From an uncultured Flavobacteriaceae bacterium (GTDB lineage Bacteria; Bacteroidota; Bacteroidia; Flavobacteriales; Flavobacteriaceae), in the NCBI GenBank assembly GCA_947493175.1, contig CANLQD010000001.1, forward strand, positions 310,001-374,000: a stretch of DNA of 64,000 bases, written 5' to 3'. The position numbers and the translations under genes were made by a program. Of this stretch, positions 35,864-45,180 are shown piece by piece; position 1 is the first letter of the stretch, and each line of letters opens with the position of its first letter. The notes beneath the pieces are model-generated. The model was not told where the DNA came from, did no database searches, and saw only the letters and a program-made list of their open reading frames with translations.

Positions 35864-36712
35864 ATGACCTTTAAAGCCGACCACCTACAACAAGCTAAAA
35901 CAAGAAAGGAACTTCTTGGACTTGCAAACAAAAATGAGAATTCCATTTCCAAAACGCTGAACAAGCTAAAATACGAAGCGGAACTGACCATGCTACAGTC
36001 TGAATTTGTAAATCTTCAGAAGTGGATCGTTCAGCGAAAAATGAGGGTTGCCATTGTTTTTGAAGGACGGGATGCAGCCGGAAAAGGTGGTTCCATTAAA
36101 CGTTTCAAAGAGCATTTGAATCCTCGTTCTTCCCGAGTAGTGGCACTTACAAAACCCACCGAAGTTGAAAAAGGACAATGGTATTTTAGAAGGTATATCA
36201 AAGTAATGCCCAACCCCGGAGAAATTGTCTTCTTTGATCGCAGTTGGTACAACCGCGCAGTAGTAGAACCGGTGATGGGCTTTTGCTCCAAGGAACAATA
36301 CAACAAATTCATCGTACAAGTACCTGAATTCGAACACCTTCTCTACGAAGACAATCTAAAGATCATGAAGTTCTGGTTTTCTATCTCCAAAGAAGAGCAG
36401 CAAAAGCGTTTTGAAGCCCGGTTGAACAATCCGTTAAAGCGTTGGAAGTTCAGCCCGGTAGATAAGAAAGGACAGGAATTATGGGACGATTACACCCATT
36501 ACAAAGAACAAATGTTCAGCAAGACCCATACCAATTTTAGTCCATGGATTATTGTAAAAACAAACGACAAAAAACAAGCAAGGCTCGAGAGTATGCGTTA
36601 TGTGCTGTCGCAATTCGACTATGAAGGAAAAGGCGAATCGGGTATCTCGCTTTTACCCGACCCCAATATTATTATGCGATACCATCGAAGTGTTGTACAA
36701 ATAGACATTTAA
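35864..36712 (+). CDS. ppk2: Polyphosphate kinase 2 (PPK2) family protein, copy 1
   Basis: A 282-residue enzyme that transfers phosphate between polyphosphate and nucleotides. The P-loop-kinase core is clear: Walker A EGRDAAGKGGSIKR, FFDRSWYNRAVVEPVMGFC as Walker B region, and the lid helix segment RFEARLNNPLKRWKFS. The length is that of one-domain PPK2. Class (ADP- or AMP-specific) cannot be read safely from sequence. It lies 10 bases before a second, clearly different PPK2 gene, and the two are probably one transcript. The N-terminal 50 residues are helical as in known members. Confidence 0.93.
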   Translation: MTFKADHLQQAKTRKELLGLANKNENSISKTLNKLKYEAELTMLQSEFVNLQKWIVQRKMRVAIVFEGRDAAGKGGSIKRFKEHLNPRSSRVVALTKPTEVEKGQWYFRRYIKVMPNPGEIVFFDRSWYNRAVVEPVMGFCSKEQYNKFIVQVPEFEHLLYEDNLKIMKFWFSISKEEQQKRFEARLNNPLKRWKFSPVDKKGQELWDDYTHYKEQMFSKTHTNFSPWIIVKTNDKKQARLESMRYVLSQFDYEGKGESGISLLPDPNIIMRYHRSVVQIDI

Positions 36713-36722
36713 AACCCAGACT

Positions 36723-37496
36723 ATGAGCCGTATAAAATTGACAGACGAAGATGTCGCCTTGTTGAACTCAAAGGTTGGGCTGCATGCACTGTTACGAACT
36801 AAAAAAGTAAATATTCAGGGTGCGCTTAGAGAGGCAAGATATCTTACTGCCTTGAAACAAAAACAGGAAGAGCTGATAAAGCTTCATAATTGGGTAATAG
36901 AAAATAATCAAAAGGTGGTTATCATTTTCGAAGGGCGCGATGCGGCAGGGAAAGGTGGCGCTATACGTAGATTGACAGAGTACATCAATCCACGACATTT
37001 TAGAATTGTAGCCTTGGATATCCCGAGCGATGACGAACGAAAACAATGGTTTTTTCAACGCTACATCAACCAATTACCTAAACCTGGTGAGATTGTATTT
37101 TTTGACCGAAGTTGGTACAACCGTGCGGTAGTAGAGCCCGTGAACAAGTTCTGTACAGAAAAAGAATATCAAATTTTCATGTCGCATGTGAACGATTTTG
37201 AAAAAATGCTCATAGAGTCAGATACCCACTTGATCAAATTCTATTTCTCCATCAATAAAGAAGAACAGGCTAAACGATTCAAGGAAATCAAAAAAAACCC
37301 GCTAAAGCGCTGGAAGATGACAGCCGTAGATGAAAAAGCACAGGAATTATGGGACGAGTATAGTGGTTATAAGGAGAAAATGTTCGAAAAGACAAATACC
37401 GAACACGCCCCTTGGGTCATTATCGATGCCAACGAAAAATCGAAAGCGCGTTTAGGGGCCATTGAACATGTACTACAAACGATTCCTTTTAAATGA
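36723..37496 (+). CDS. ppk2: Polyphosphate kinase 2 (PPK2) family protein, copy 2
   Basis: A 257-residue paralogue of the previous gene. Walker A (EGRDAAGKGGAIRR), FFDRSWYNRAVVEPVNKFC and the lid RFKEIKKNPLKRWKMT are all intact. It differs by a shorter tail and by a different nucleotide-contact region (VALDIPSDDERKQ in place of VALTKPTEVEKGQ). Two adjacent PPK2 copies suggest either opposite directions (polyphosphate use and build-up) or different nucleotide specificity, possibly as a heteromer. It is followed by a GNAT gene on the same strand. Confidence 0.92.
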   Translation: MSRIKLTDEDVALLNSKVGLHALLRTKKVNIQGALREARYLTALKQKQEELIKLHNWVIENNQKVVIIFEGRDAAGKGGAIRRLTEYINPRHFRIVALDIPSDDERKQWFFQRYINQLPKPGEIVFFDRSWYNRAVVEPVNKFCTEKEYQIFMSHVNDFEKMLIESDTHLIKFYFSINKEEQAKRFKEIKKNPLKRWKMTAVDEKAQELWDEYSGYKEKMFEKTNTEHAPWVIIDANEKSKARLGAIEHVLQTIPFK

Positions 37497-37532
37497 ATGC
37501 CAGACTTCCAAGGTTAAAAAGTTAATCATGAA

Positions 37533-38051
37533 ATGAGTGAGATATCATACAGAGAGGCTACGATACAAGATGCCTTGAAAATATCGGTCTTACTAAAAAC
37601 CGTCTATATTCAAACATATGCCGTAGCGGGAGTTACTCTTGAGTTTGCCAGTTTTATCACCCAAAAATTTGCACCCTCGCTTATTGAGGGAAATCTTAGA
37701 AAAAGCTCCAATCGATTTGTTTTGGCCTGCCTTTATGAAAATCTGGTTGGTGTAGCAGAAATCATTAATAATTCCCGCTGTCCTATACGAAATATTCCTT
37801 TGCCCGAATTGAGTAAGCTATATGTATTGGAACACTTCAATGGAAAAGGAATTGGATACGGCTTGCTGAAGGAAGTGGAAAAGCAGGTAGTCTCTCAAGG
37901 ATATAAAGAATTGAACTTGGAAGTGTATGTAAACAACGACAAGGCGATTGCATTTTACAAAAGACAAGGGTATACCTCATTAGGAATGGTAGACTTTCCT
38001 ATGGAGTCTAACACCTATAAAAACTGGGTAATGAACAAAAGATTAGTTTAG
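37533..38051 (+). CDS. GNAT-family N-acetyltransferase
   Basis: A 172-residue GNAT. The acetyl-CoA-binding segment is visible as VLEHFNGKGIGYGLLKEVE (motif A, with the R/QxxGxG/A-type loop written as NGKGIG), and the late NNDKAIAFYKRQGY is the usual end of the fold. The protein has no signal peptide. Substrate cannot be told; small amine or protein N-terminus are options. It is 36 bases after the second PPK2 gene on the same strand and may be in that operon. Confidence is high for the fold only. Confidence 0.85.
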   Translation: MSEISYREATIQDALKISVLLKTVYIQTYAVAGVTLEFASFITQKFAPSLIEGNLRKSSNRFVLACLYENLVGVAEIINNSRCPIRNIPLPELSKLYVLEHFNGKGIGYGLLKEVEKQVVSQGYKELNLEVYVNNDKAIAFYKRQGYTSLGMVDFPMESNTYKNWVMNKRLV

Positions 38052-38451
38052 CGTACATTTTGCTACTTCCAAATCTTTTTCGAGTACCGATAAGAATATC
38101 AGCCTTTAAGGCTCCTCCCTGAAGAGTTCTTGGTCGTCATCTATGACTAGCATGAATCTCTATCGAACATCTCCCAATGGGCTTGACGAAATGAAACCGA
38201 TGAAAAAATAACTGTTTTCCCACACCAATATTCTTTGTACATTGGAATACGTTAATAAATACTCCCAATTATAAAGCCTCCTTATCGGCTTCCCATGGCA
38301 TGGCAAGTTTTTAGTAGTTCTGAATCAGTATAAAAAGATGACACTTTTGTTATAATTCTATTGTTCAAACGATCTAAAATCTAATAGGTATAGAAAAAGG
38401 CTATTACAACTTAACACCGCTTAAAATACAAGCCCCTAAAGAAGGTGCATT
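38052..38451. other. Intergenic region without recognisable gene
   Basis: Four hundred A+T-rich bases between the GNAT and PIG-L genes. I see no ORF with coding character, clear repeat or RNA structure. Confidence 0.4.
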
Positions 38452-39270
38452 ATGAAATTAAACCTCTTTCTTTTTTGTAACTTCATTTTGTTCGTTGCCT
38501 GTAACGACAGCTCGCAAAGCATAAAGAACGCGAATACTGCTTCCGAGGCCGTTCCTCGCAAAACCATCATGGCCATCTTCGCCCATCCGGACGATGAAAC
38601 CACAATAGGTCCTGTTTTAGCGAAATATGCCTCGAAAAGCGATGTACATCTCGTAGTAGCTACCGACGGTCGCTATGGCGTAACCGAGCATGGGGGATTA
38701 GTGGCCGGAGACGCTCTGGTTGCCGTTCGAAAAGTGGAGACCGAATGCGCCTGCAAAGAATTGGGCATCAACCCTCCCCACTTTCTTGGGGCCAAAGACG
38801 GACTCGGCCTGAACGGCCATCACAACTTCTATGTAGAGGTTGCCTCCCTCAAAGAACGCATCAAAGAAAAAATCGAAGAATTACAACCGAGAATTATTCT
38901 CACTTTCGGTCCTGATGGAGATACGGGACATCCCGACCATCGTATGGTTGGAATTCTTACCACAGAAATTCTACTTCGGGAAGGATGGGCCAACGACATC
39001 GATTTGTATTACTTTGGTTGGGCCAAAGACCAAACCAAAAAATTTCCTGAGGATTGGGGCCTTGGCTATGTGAATCCCGATTATTTGAATACGAGGGTCA
39101 ACTTCAGCCAAGAAGAGGAAGAAAAGGCTTTTACATCGCTGCGCTGTCATGTGAGCCAGTTTTCAGAACCGGCAATGACCGAATGGATAGAAGCTGAACG
39201 AAATGACACCAGCAATGTACTGTATTTTAGAAAGTTCGTCCTTGACAGCACCAAGATAGAAGGGTTTTAA
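38452..39270 (+). CDS. PIG-L-family de-N-acetylase, lipoprotein
   Basis: A 272-residue protein with a lipoprotein signal (FVACNDSS, Cys17). The zinc and catalytic motifs of the PIG-L/LmbE family are intact: AHPDDETT near residue 45 and GDTGHPDHRMVG near residue 165. These enzymes remove acetyl groups from N-acetylglucosamine-type sugars or related conjugates. Export suggests a periplasmic or surface glycan substrate. It is four bases upstream of the DUF2809-like gene, so the two are likely one transcript. Confidence 0.88.
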   Translation: MKLNLFLFCNFILFVACNDSSQSIKNANTASEAVPRKTIMAIFAHPDDETTIGPVLAKYASKSDVHLVVATDGRYGVTEHGGLVAGDALVAVRKVETECACKELGINPPHFLGAKDGLGLNGHHNFYVEVASLKERIKEKIEELQPRIILTFGPDGDTGHPDHRMVGILTTEILLREGWANDIDLYYFGWAKDQTKKFPEDWGLGYVNPDYLNTRVNFSQEEEEKAFTSLRCHVSQFSEPAMTEWIEAERNDTSNVLYFRKFVLDSTKIEGF

Positions 39271-39274
39271 CAAC

Positions 39275-39685
39275 ATGCCCATGGTCGAGCGAAATAGATA
39301 TCATTATTTCTTGTTGTTTTTAATGACGATAGCTGCGGGCCTGTTTTCCCGCACTTCCTACATTCCTGAAATCATCTATCCATATATCGGGGATGCGCTA
39401 TATGCGGTAATGATATATTTTTTAATAGGTTGCTGTTTGGCACGTCTATCTAGTTTAGGTGTACTGCTATTCACCATTGCCATCTGTTTTACAATTGAAA
39501 TGAGTCAACTGTTGAATGTCGGTTGGCTCAACACCATACGACAAACAATACCTGGTAAGTTGGTTTTAGGACAAGGTTTTCTTTGGAGCGATCTAATAGC
39601 TTACACTTTCGGGGCGCTCATTGGTTTTTTACTAGAGTCTTTTCTTCTTCGGAATACAAAGGCTATACATCACAAAAATCCATAA
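39275..39685 (+). CDS. DUF2809-family membrane protein
   Basis: A 136-residue protein with four predicted membrane helices (about 9-27, 36-54, 58-76, 105-126) and the family's FTIEMSQLL segment and FLWSDLIAYTFG end. Function is unknown. It follows the PIG-L gene closely and may be co-transcribed. Confidence 0.75.
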   Translation: MPMVERNRYHYFLLFLMTIAAGLFSRTSYIPEIIYPYIGDALYAVMIYFLIGCCLARLSSLGVLLFTIAICFTIEMSQLLNVGWLNTIRQTIPGKLVLGQGFLWSDLIAYTFGALIGFLLESFLLRNTKAIHHKNP

Positions 39686-39722
39686 TTTTAACTGTTATGA
39701 TCCCTAATGATACTGTATTGAT

Positions 39723-40178
39723 ATGAAAGCAAACCCCAATTTACAAGCTTTTCTGAAACCTTATGACAGATCCATCCGTGAATTAGCGTTGCAACTAAGG
39801 GCTTTTATCTTGGAATCGGTTCCCGAAACGAACGAATTAATTTGGGATAATTACAATGCCGTGGCCATTGCCTACTCCAAATCAGAGCAGCTTCGCGATG
39901 CTTTTTGCCATATCGCCGTATACACAAAACACGTTAATTTTGGGTTTAACCGTGGGGCAGAACTATCGAAAGACTATGTAACCTTGGAAGGCAAAGGAAA
40001 ACTCATTCGGCATCTTAAAGTAGTTGATTTCGACACTTTCCCGCGAACGCAGGTTCAGAAACTGCTTTGTGAGGCAGTCGCACGTTCAAATCAACTTCGT
40101 CCGGAATTGATAGATAGCAAGTTGCGGCCCAAAAGCATCGTGATGTCCATATCCGACAAAAAAATACGGCCAAACTAA
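39723..40178 (+). CDS. DUF1801-family small protein
   Basis: A 151-residue soluble protein with DUF1801/YdhG-type features: an early helical segment IRELALQLRAFILE, then DAFCHIAVYTKHVNFGFNRG, and the closing LRHLKV region. Members are small cytosolic proteins of unknown role, some linked to iron or stress. The stop codon falls inside the loop of a bidirectional terminator shared with the convergent next gene. Confidence 0.75.
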   Translation: MKANPNLQAFLKPYDRSIRELALQLRAFILESVPETNELIWDNYNAVAIAYSKSEQLRDAFCHIAVYTKHVNFGFNRGAELSKDYVTLEGKGKLIRHLKVVDFDTFPRTQVQKLLCEAVARSNQLRPELIDSKLRPKSIVMSISDKKIRPN

Positions 40179-40192
40179 CAGTGGCCGTATTT
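40157..40192. terminator. Bidirectional intrinsic terminator
   Basis: AAATACGGCCA at 40162-40172 pairs with TGGCCGTATTT at 40182-40192 around a nine-base loop that contains the DUF1801 stop codon. The A-run on the left gives a T-run on the minus strand for the sortilin-like gene. Confidence 0.85.
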
Positions 40193-40203
40193 CTGTAATA
40201 CCG

Positions 40204-43200
40204 TTAATCTACAATCGGGGGCACTCCGGCATCTAATAATAGCTGTTCTACCCTTGGCAAATCGGTATCCAAAAATTGTCTCAATTTCGATTGCAGCCCT
40301 GCATATTGCTGCTTTGCCATTTCAAAGCTTTCCATTTGCATTTTGGTCGGGCCGTAGGTATTTCCGTAATAGCCTCTTTGTGCCACTCCTAAGCGACTTT
40401 GAACAGTAGGATCGTCTTTCTCCCCAATTTCGGCTTTGGCAGCATTTCCGAACAGGGCACCTTGTAGTTCAAACATCGTCGTTTTTAAGTTAGCCACTTC
40501 CTGCTCCAATGCTCCAGGGCCACTTTTTGCGTATTGCAACGCCTTGTCATAAGCCTTTACTCTTGTGACGGCTTTGTTAAAACGATGTTGTGTTACAGCC
40601 AGTTCCCTTCCAAAATCCATTAGCTTCTGGGTATATACTGGGATTTGAGCCTGCATCGGATTTTCAAGGATATTTTTACGAATGCGTTCTACCGTAAACG
40701 ATTGCTCATCTCCTAGTTGGGTGACGGTTCCGTTCACAGATTTGTATAAGCTAACCGTATAGGTACCTGGATCCACCATGATAGATCTTCGAAATCTTCG
40801 GTTTTCGGGTTCCTTGGCAGCCGTATCCAAGGTCATCTCAACGGCTTGGGTCAAATCCCAAGACAGCTGTTGAAACCCTTTTTTTAATGGGCCATTGATA
40901 CGGGCAACCACTAGGCCCTCTCCATTCCTGACCACTAAAATAGCAGTAGGCTTGGTCTCATTCTTTTCTGCCGCTACGGCCTCCCATCCCGGAAAGGGTA
41001 TATCATTCTGCTTTCCGGCCTTCTTCTCCCTGTCTTTTCGCACTTCGATCATTGTTTTATAATCTTGGGAAAGGTAATAGTTGAATACTGCCCCATAAGG
41101 TGGATTATCTGCAGTATAGAAGCTTCCACCCTGACTGGCACTTCCTCCACGAATCTGGGTGTATTGCAAGGCCTTTCTTGGCTTGAACAAAGTCGCTTCC
41201 TTTTTAAGCATTGCTTCGGACACCTCTCGTAACGGACTATAATCATCAAAGACATAAAAACTTCTCCCAAAGGAAGCTCCAATCAAATCGTTTTCCCTTT
41301 TTTGAATCGCCAAATCCCGGAACGATATGGTAGGCAGTCCGTTCGAGAACTTGATCCATTTTCCCCCTTGATCGAAAGAGACATAAATACCGTATTCAGT
41401 AGCTAGGAACAATAGATTTTTGTTCACATGATCTTGTACCAGGCGCCATACCAAGGTGCCTTTTGGCAAACCATTGGTAATGGCTTTCCAGCTTTTACCA
41501 CCATTTACTGTTTTGTACAAATAAGGTGCATAATCTCCAAACTTATGGTTGTCCAAAGCCACATATGCAATATTCGCATCATGTAAATCGGCTTTGATAT
41601 CATTTACAAAGGCACTGAATGGAACCCCGGGCAACTGATTTACGGGAACGTTGGTCCAGCTACTTCCTCCATCATTCGTATATTGAATATGCCCGTCATC
41701 GGTTCCCGCATACAGTACATTTTCGTCTAAAGGAGACTCTGACAAAGAGGTAATCGTATTGTAGGTTGACATGGCATACACGTCCCAAACCGCATCCCAA
41801 CTTTGTTTCTTACCCATAATCGGCAAGGTCAAACGCTCTTGATCTTTCGTTAAATCCGTTGAAACGGGCTTCCAGCTATCCCCTCGGTCGTTCGATCGCC
41901 ATACTCTTTGTGAGGCGAAATACAATCGTTTCGGGTCGTGGTTGCTTACCAAAATGGGGGAATCCCAATTGAAACGTTCGTAGTCTTCCCCTGGTTTTGA
42001 TTGGGGACGAATGTACACCGCTTCCCCCGTGGTGCGGTCAATGCGATGTAGGTTCCCTTGCTGTGATTGGGCATACATCACATTGGGATTTCCAGGGGTC
42101 GTAGCAGGTTGGTGTCCGTCACCGCCCAATAAAACGAACCAATCCTGATTGGCGATTCCCCTGGTACTCCAAGTGCGCGAAGGGCCTCCCTGCGAGTTGT
42201 TATCTTGGGTACCCCCATAAATATTGTAAAAGGGTGCCGCATCATCGACAGCAAGCTTATAAAACTGTGTAATCGGAAGATTCCCTACAAATTTCCAAGT
42301 TTTGGCATCATCGAAGCTTTCGTAAATACCTCCATCGGTACCCATCAACAAATAGTTGGGATCGTGATGCTTAAAAGTAAGCGAGTGATTATCGCTATGT
42401 TTGTCCTCTTCGGTAAGGGTCGAAAAATTTTTCCCTCCATCCTCGGAGACCAACACACGAACGTTCATCAAATAAATTCTATCGAACACATGGGGTGAGG
42501 CTACGAGCTCTTGATAGTAATGAGGTCCGGTAGCTCCCGAGACGGCATCGGACATTTTTTTCCAACTGGCGCCTCCATCCGCAGACCGGTAGACAGCCCC
42601 CGTCCTACGCTTTAATTCAATAGCCGCGTACAACACATCAGGGTTCATCGGGGAAATGGCAAGCCCTATTTTCCCCATATCCTCCTTTGGAAGACCCGTC
42701 TCCATTTTTTTCCAGCTGTCGCCACCATCTATACTTTTATATAGGGCAGTTCCCGGCCCCCCACCCATATAGGCGGCCACATTTCGATGCCGTTGCCAAG
42801 TGGCGGCATACAACACATCGGGATTTCTCGGGTCGATCAAGAGATCGGTAACACCTGTCCACTCATTACTTTCCAGCGTGTTTTTCCAGGTTTTGCCCCC
42901 ATCGACGGTTTTGTAAAGTCCACGTTCGCCTCCAGAGCTCCAAAGCGGGCCTTGGGCAGCTACCCAAACCACCTTGGGATCTTCTGGGTGTACAATAATC
43001 TTCGAAATATGTTCCGACTTTTTAAGCCCCATATTTGTCCAAGAGTCTCCCCCATTATCACTTTTGTAGATACCATGGCCTACACCTATATGACGGCCTC
43101 CATTGTTCTCACCTGTTCCTAACCAAATCGTACTGCTATTATGAGGGTCGATAGTGACACAACCGGTCGCATAAAATGATTCTTTATCCGTTAGCGGCTT

Positions 43201-43455
43201 CCACGTAGTACCTGCATTGGTCGTTTTCCATAATCCGCCAGAAGAAACCGCCGCATACCAAATATTTTCATTGGTAGGGTCAATAGCAATATCGGAAAGA
43301 CGTCCCGACATAAAAGCCGGACCTACACTTCTAAACTTTAAGCCCGAAAAAGTTTTTTCGTTCCAAATGTCTAATTTGGTTTTGTCCTGAGATACTCCAT
43401 CAAAACTTATGAATAGTAAAAGGGTTATCAAAAAACATAGGGTATTTTTTTTCAT
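40204..43455 (-). CDS. Sortilin/VPS10-like propeller protein, secreted
   Basis: A secreted protein of 1083 residues from ATG 43455 (MKKNTLCFL...). An ATG at 43461 adds two residues. A further ATG at 43488 lies inside one arm of a 19-bp inverted repeat, so it is an unlikely start. After the signal peptide come many BNR/sortilin-type beta-propeller repeats (GLWKTTNAGTTWKP, GIYKSDNGGDSWTN, GLYKTVDGGKTWKN) covering about residues 40-720, then a C-terminal part with fibronectin-like and helical segments. The repeats resemble glycosyl hydrolase GH33/GH74-type and VPS10 propellers, but no conserved catalytic residues can be named. Common in marine Bacteroidota; role unknown. It ends at a shared terminator. 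Confidence 0.85.
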   Translation of the reverse strand: MKKNTLCFLITLLLFISFDGVSQDKTKLDIWNEKTFSGLKFRSVGPAFMSGRLSDIAIDPTNENIWYAAVSSGGLWKTTNAGTTWKPLTDKESFYATGCVTIDPHNSSTIWLGTGENNGGRHIGVGHGIYKSDNGGDSWTNMGLKKSEHISKIIVHPEDPKVVWVAAQGPLWSSGGERGLYKTVDGGKTWKNTLESNEWTGVTDLLIDPRNPDVLYAATWQRHRNVAAYMGGGPGTALYKSIDGGDSWKKMETGLPKEDMGKIGLAISPMNPDVLYAAIELKRRTGAVYRSADGGASWKKMSDAVSGATGPHYYQELVASPHVFDRIYLMNVRVLVSEDGGKNFSTLTEEDKHSDNHSLTFKHHDPNYLLMGTDGGIYESFDDAKTWKFVGNLPITQFYKLAVDDAAPFYNIYGGTQDNNSQGGPSRTWSTRGIANQDWFVLLGGDGHQPATTPGNPNVMYAQSQQGNLHRIDRTTGEAVYIRPQSKPGEDYERFNWDSPILVSNHDPKRLYFASQRVWRSNDRGDSWKPVSTDLTKDQERLTLPIMGKKQSWDAVWDVYAMSTYNTITSLSESPLDENVLYAGTDDGHIQYTNDGGSSWTNVPVNQLPGVPFSAFVNDIKADLHDANIAYVALDNHKFGDYAPYLYKTVNGGKSWKAITNGLPKGTLVWRLVQDHVNKNLLFLATEYGIYVSFDQGGKWIKFSNGLPTISFRDLAIQKRENDLIGASFGRSFYVFDDYSPLREVSEAMLKKEATLFKPRKALQYTQIRGGSASQGGSFYTADNPPYGAVFNYYLSQDYKTMIEVRKDREKKAGKQNDIPFPGWEAVAAEKNETKPTAILVVRNGEGLVVARINGPLKKGFQQLSWDLTQAVEMTLDTAAKEPENRRFRRSIMVDPGTYTVSLYKSVNGTVTQLGDEQSFTVERIRKNILENPMQAQIPVYTQKLMDFGRELAVTQHRFNKAVTRVKAYDKALQYAKSGPGALEQEVANLKTTMFELQGALFGNAAKAEIGEKDDPTVQSRLGVAQRGYYGNTYGPTKMQMESFEMAKQQYAGLQSKLRQFLDTDLPRVEQLLLDAGVPPIVD

Positions 43456-43480
43456 GTGCATCGTGTTGAAGTTTTGGGTT

Positions 43481-43640
43481 GAACTCATTTAGACTTTTTG
43501 GATTTAAGCGAAAATTAGCTATTTCGAATCAAATTGAAGGCTTTTTTAAGTTGCATAGCAAAGCTACGGAAGGAAAAAAAGACAAAAAGTTGGTACGAAA
43601 GAGTCATTTTTTAGCAAATTGAAAAAGTCTAAATGAGTTC
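43481..43640. repeat. MITE-like element: 19-bp perfect inverted repeats, 160 bp
   Basis: GAACTCATTTAGACTTTTT at 43481-43499 is exactly complementary to 43622-43640, with a 122-bp spacer; similarity continues weakly inwards. There is no ORF inside. It fills the gap between the divergent sortilin-like and GntP genes. I see no clear target-site duplication. Confidence 0.8.
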
Positions 43641-43764
43641 TTTCGAGAAGTCTGAAAATACTAAAAAAACGAATACTTTTTTACCTTCATTTTTATAAGT
43701 TTCAGATTCCCTTCCAAGCTGCTATTCCTAAATTGTTATCTTAGTACCCATAACCTATCCTACC

Positions 43765-45084
43765 ATGCCGCTCGCCATTGTAATTATTGGAATTATTCTC
43801 CTTTTTATTCTCATTGCCCAGTTTAAACTAAACGCTTTTATTGCCTTTATTATCGTATCGCTTTTTGTAGGTGTCGCCGAAGGAATGGATGTTCTCAACG
43901 TAGTTGAATCAATACAGACCGGATTGGGGAAGACCTTGGGCGGACTCATCATGATCCTTGGTCTTGGCGCCATGCTCGGAAAACTGGTTGCGGACAGCGG
44001 AGCAGCACAGCGGATTACCACGCAACTGGTCGATAAATTTGGAAAAAAGAACATTCAATGGGCTGTGGTGCTTACGGGTTTTATTGTTGGGATTCCCATG
44101 TTTTATACAGTAGGCTTTGTCATCTTGGTCCCTTTGGTCTTCACTGTTGCTGCGGCGACCGGACTTCCACTAATCTATGTGGGCTTACCGATGCTGGCGT
44201 CCCTTTCGGTTACTCATGGATATTTACCACCACATCCCGCTCCAACAGGAATTGCAGTGATGTTTAAGGCAGACATCGGAAAAACACTGCTATACGGTAT
44301 TATCGTGGCCATACCCGCCATTATTATCGCAGGACCTTTGTTTTCAAGAACCATTAAAAAAATCAAGGCAACACCCTTAAAAGAATTTTTGAATCCAAGA
44401 GTGTTGACAGAAGAAGAAATGCCCAGTACTTTCATTAGTATCTTCACAGCACTTTTACCGGTTATTTTAATTGGAATCGCGGCCATTTTTAAAGTCCTGC
44501 TTCCTGAGGGAAGTATCATAACCCAAATCACTGGAATTCTTGGAGATCCGGTCATCGCCATGCTTATCTCGGTTTTAGTGGCCATATTCACCTTGGGATT
44601 GGTGCGCGGAAAGAAAATGAAGGAGGTCATGGATTCGGTATCCAGCGCAGTGGCAGGTATCACTATGGTATTGCTGATCATCGCGGGAGCAGGTGCGTTA
44701 AAAGAAGTATTGATTGATAGCGGGGTAAGCGATTACATTGGCAACATGCTCAAAGGGTCTACAATTTCCCCATTGATCTTAGCTTGGTTGATCGCTACTG
44801 TTATTAGGGTCTGTGTGGGTTCTGCCACGGTTGCCGGTTTGACCGCAGCTGGAATTGCAGCGCCTTTGCTGGCAAATTCAGGAGTGAGTCCGGAATTAAT
44901 GGTCCTCGCCATTGGCTCCGGGAGTTTAATGCTCTCCCACGTGAACGATGGGGGCTTTTGGCTGTACAAGGAATATTTTAACCTTTCGGTCAAGGATACC
45001 CTACGAACGTGGACCGTAATGGAAACTACGGTCGGGGTGATGGGATTGTTGGGTGTATTGGTCTTGGATATATTTGTTTCATAA
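43765..45084 (+). CDS. GntP-family permease (gluconate/D-serine type)
   Basis: A 439-residue inner-membrane symporter with about 12 helices. The family features are visible: the opening LAIVIIGIILLFILI, GGLIMILGLGAMLGKLVADSG, HPAPTGI and a late LSHVNDGGFW. GntP members move gluconate and related acids, but the family also includes DsdX, the D-serine permease. The three genes after it (RidA, a D-threonine-aldolase-like PLP enzyme, an M19 dipeptidase) make a D-amino acid the more likely cargo here. The gap to the next gene is 96 bases on the same strand. Confidence 0.88.
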   Translation: MPLAIVIIGIILLFILIAQFKLNAFIAFIIVSLFVGVAEGMDVLNVVESIQTGLGKTLGGLIMILGLGAMLGKLVADSGAAQRITTQLVDKFGKKNIQWAVVLTGFIVGIPMFYTVGFVILVPLVFTVAAATGLPLIYVGLPMLASLSVTHGYLPPHPAPTGIAVMFKADIGKTLLYGIIVAIPAIIIAGPLFSRTIKKIKATPLKEFLNPRVLTEEEMPSTFISIFTALLPVILIGIAAIFKVLLPEGSIITQITGILGDPVIAMLISVLVAIFTLGLVRGKKMKEVMDSVSSAVAGITMVLLIIAGAGALKEVLIDSGVSDYIGNMLKGSTISPLILAWLIATVIRVCVGSATVAGLTAAGIAAPLLANSGVSPELMVLAIGSGSLMLSHVNDGGFWLYKEYFNLSVKDTLRTWTVMETTVGVMGLLGVLVLDIFVS

Positions 45085-45180
45085 AGCTGAAAAACCGCTG
45101 CGCCTTTGGACTAGAAACCTAAGACTTAAAAATGGGTAGTTGCTTCTATCAAAAAATCGAATACTATAAAATGAGTGTAA

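Noticed and set aside
43456..43488. Longer N-terminus of the sortilin-like protein from ATG 43488
   Set aside because: The ATG sits in an arm of a 19-bp inverted repeat and the extra residues precede a normal signal peptide.
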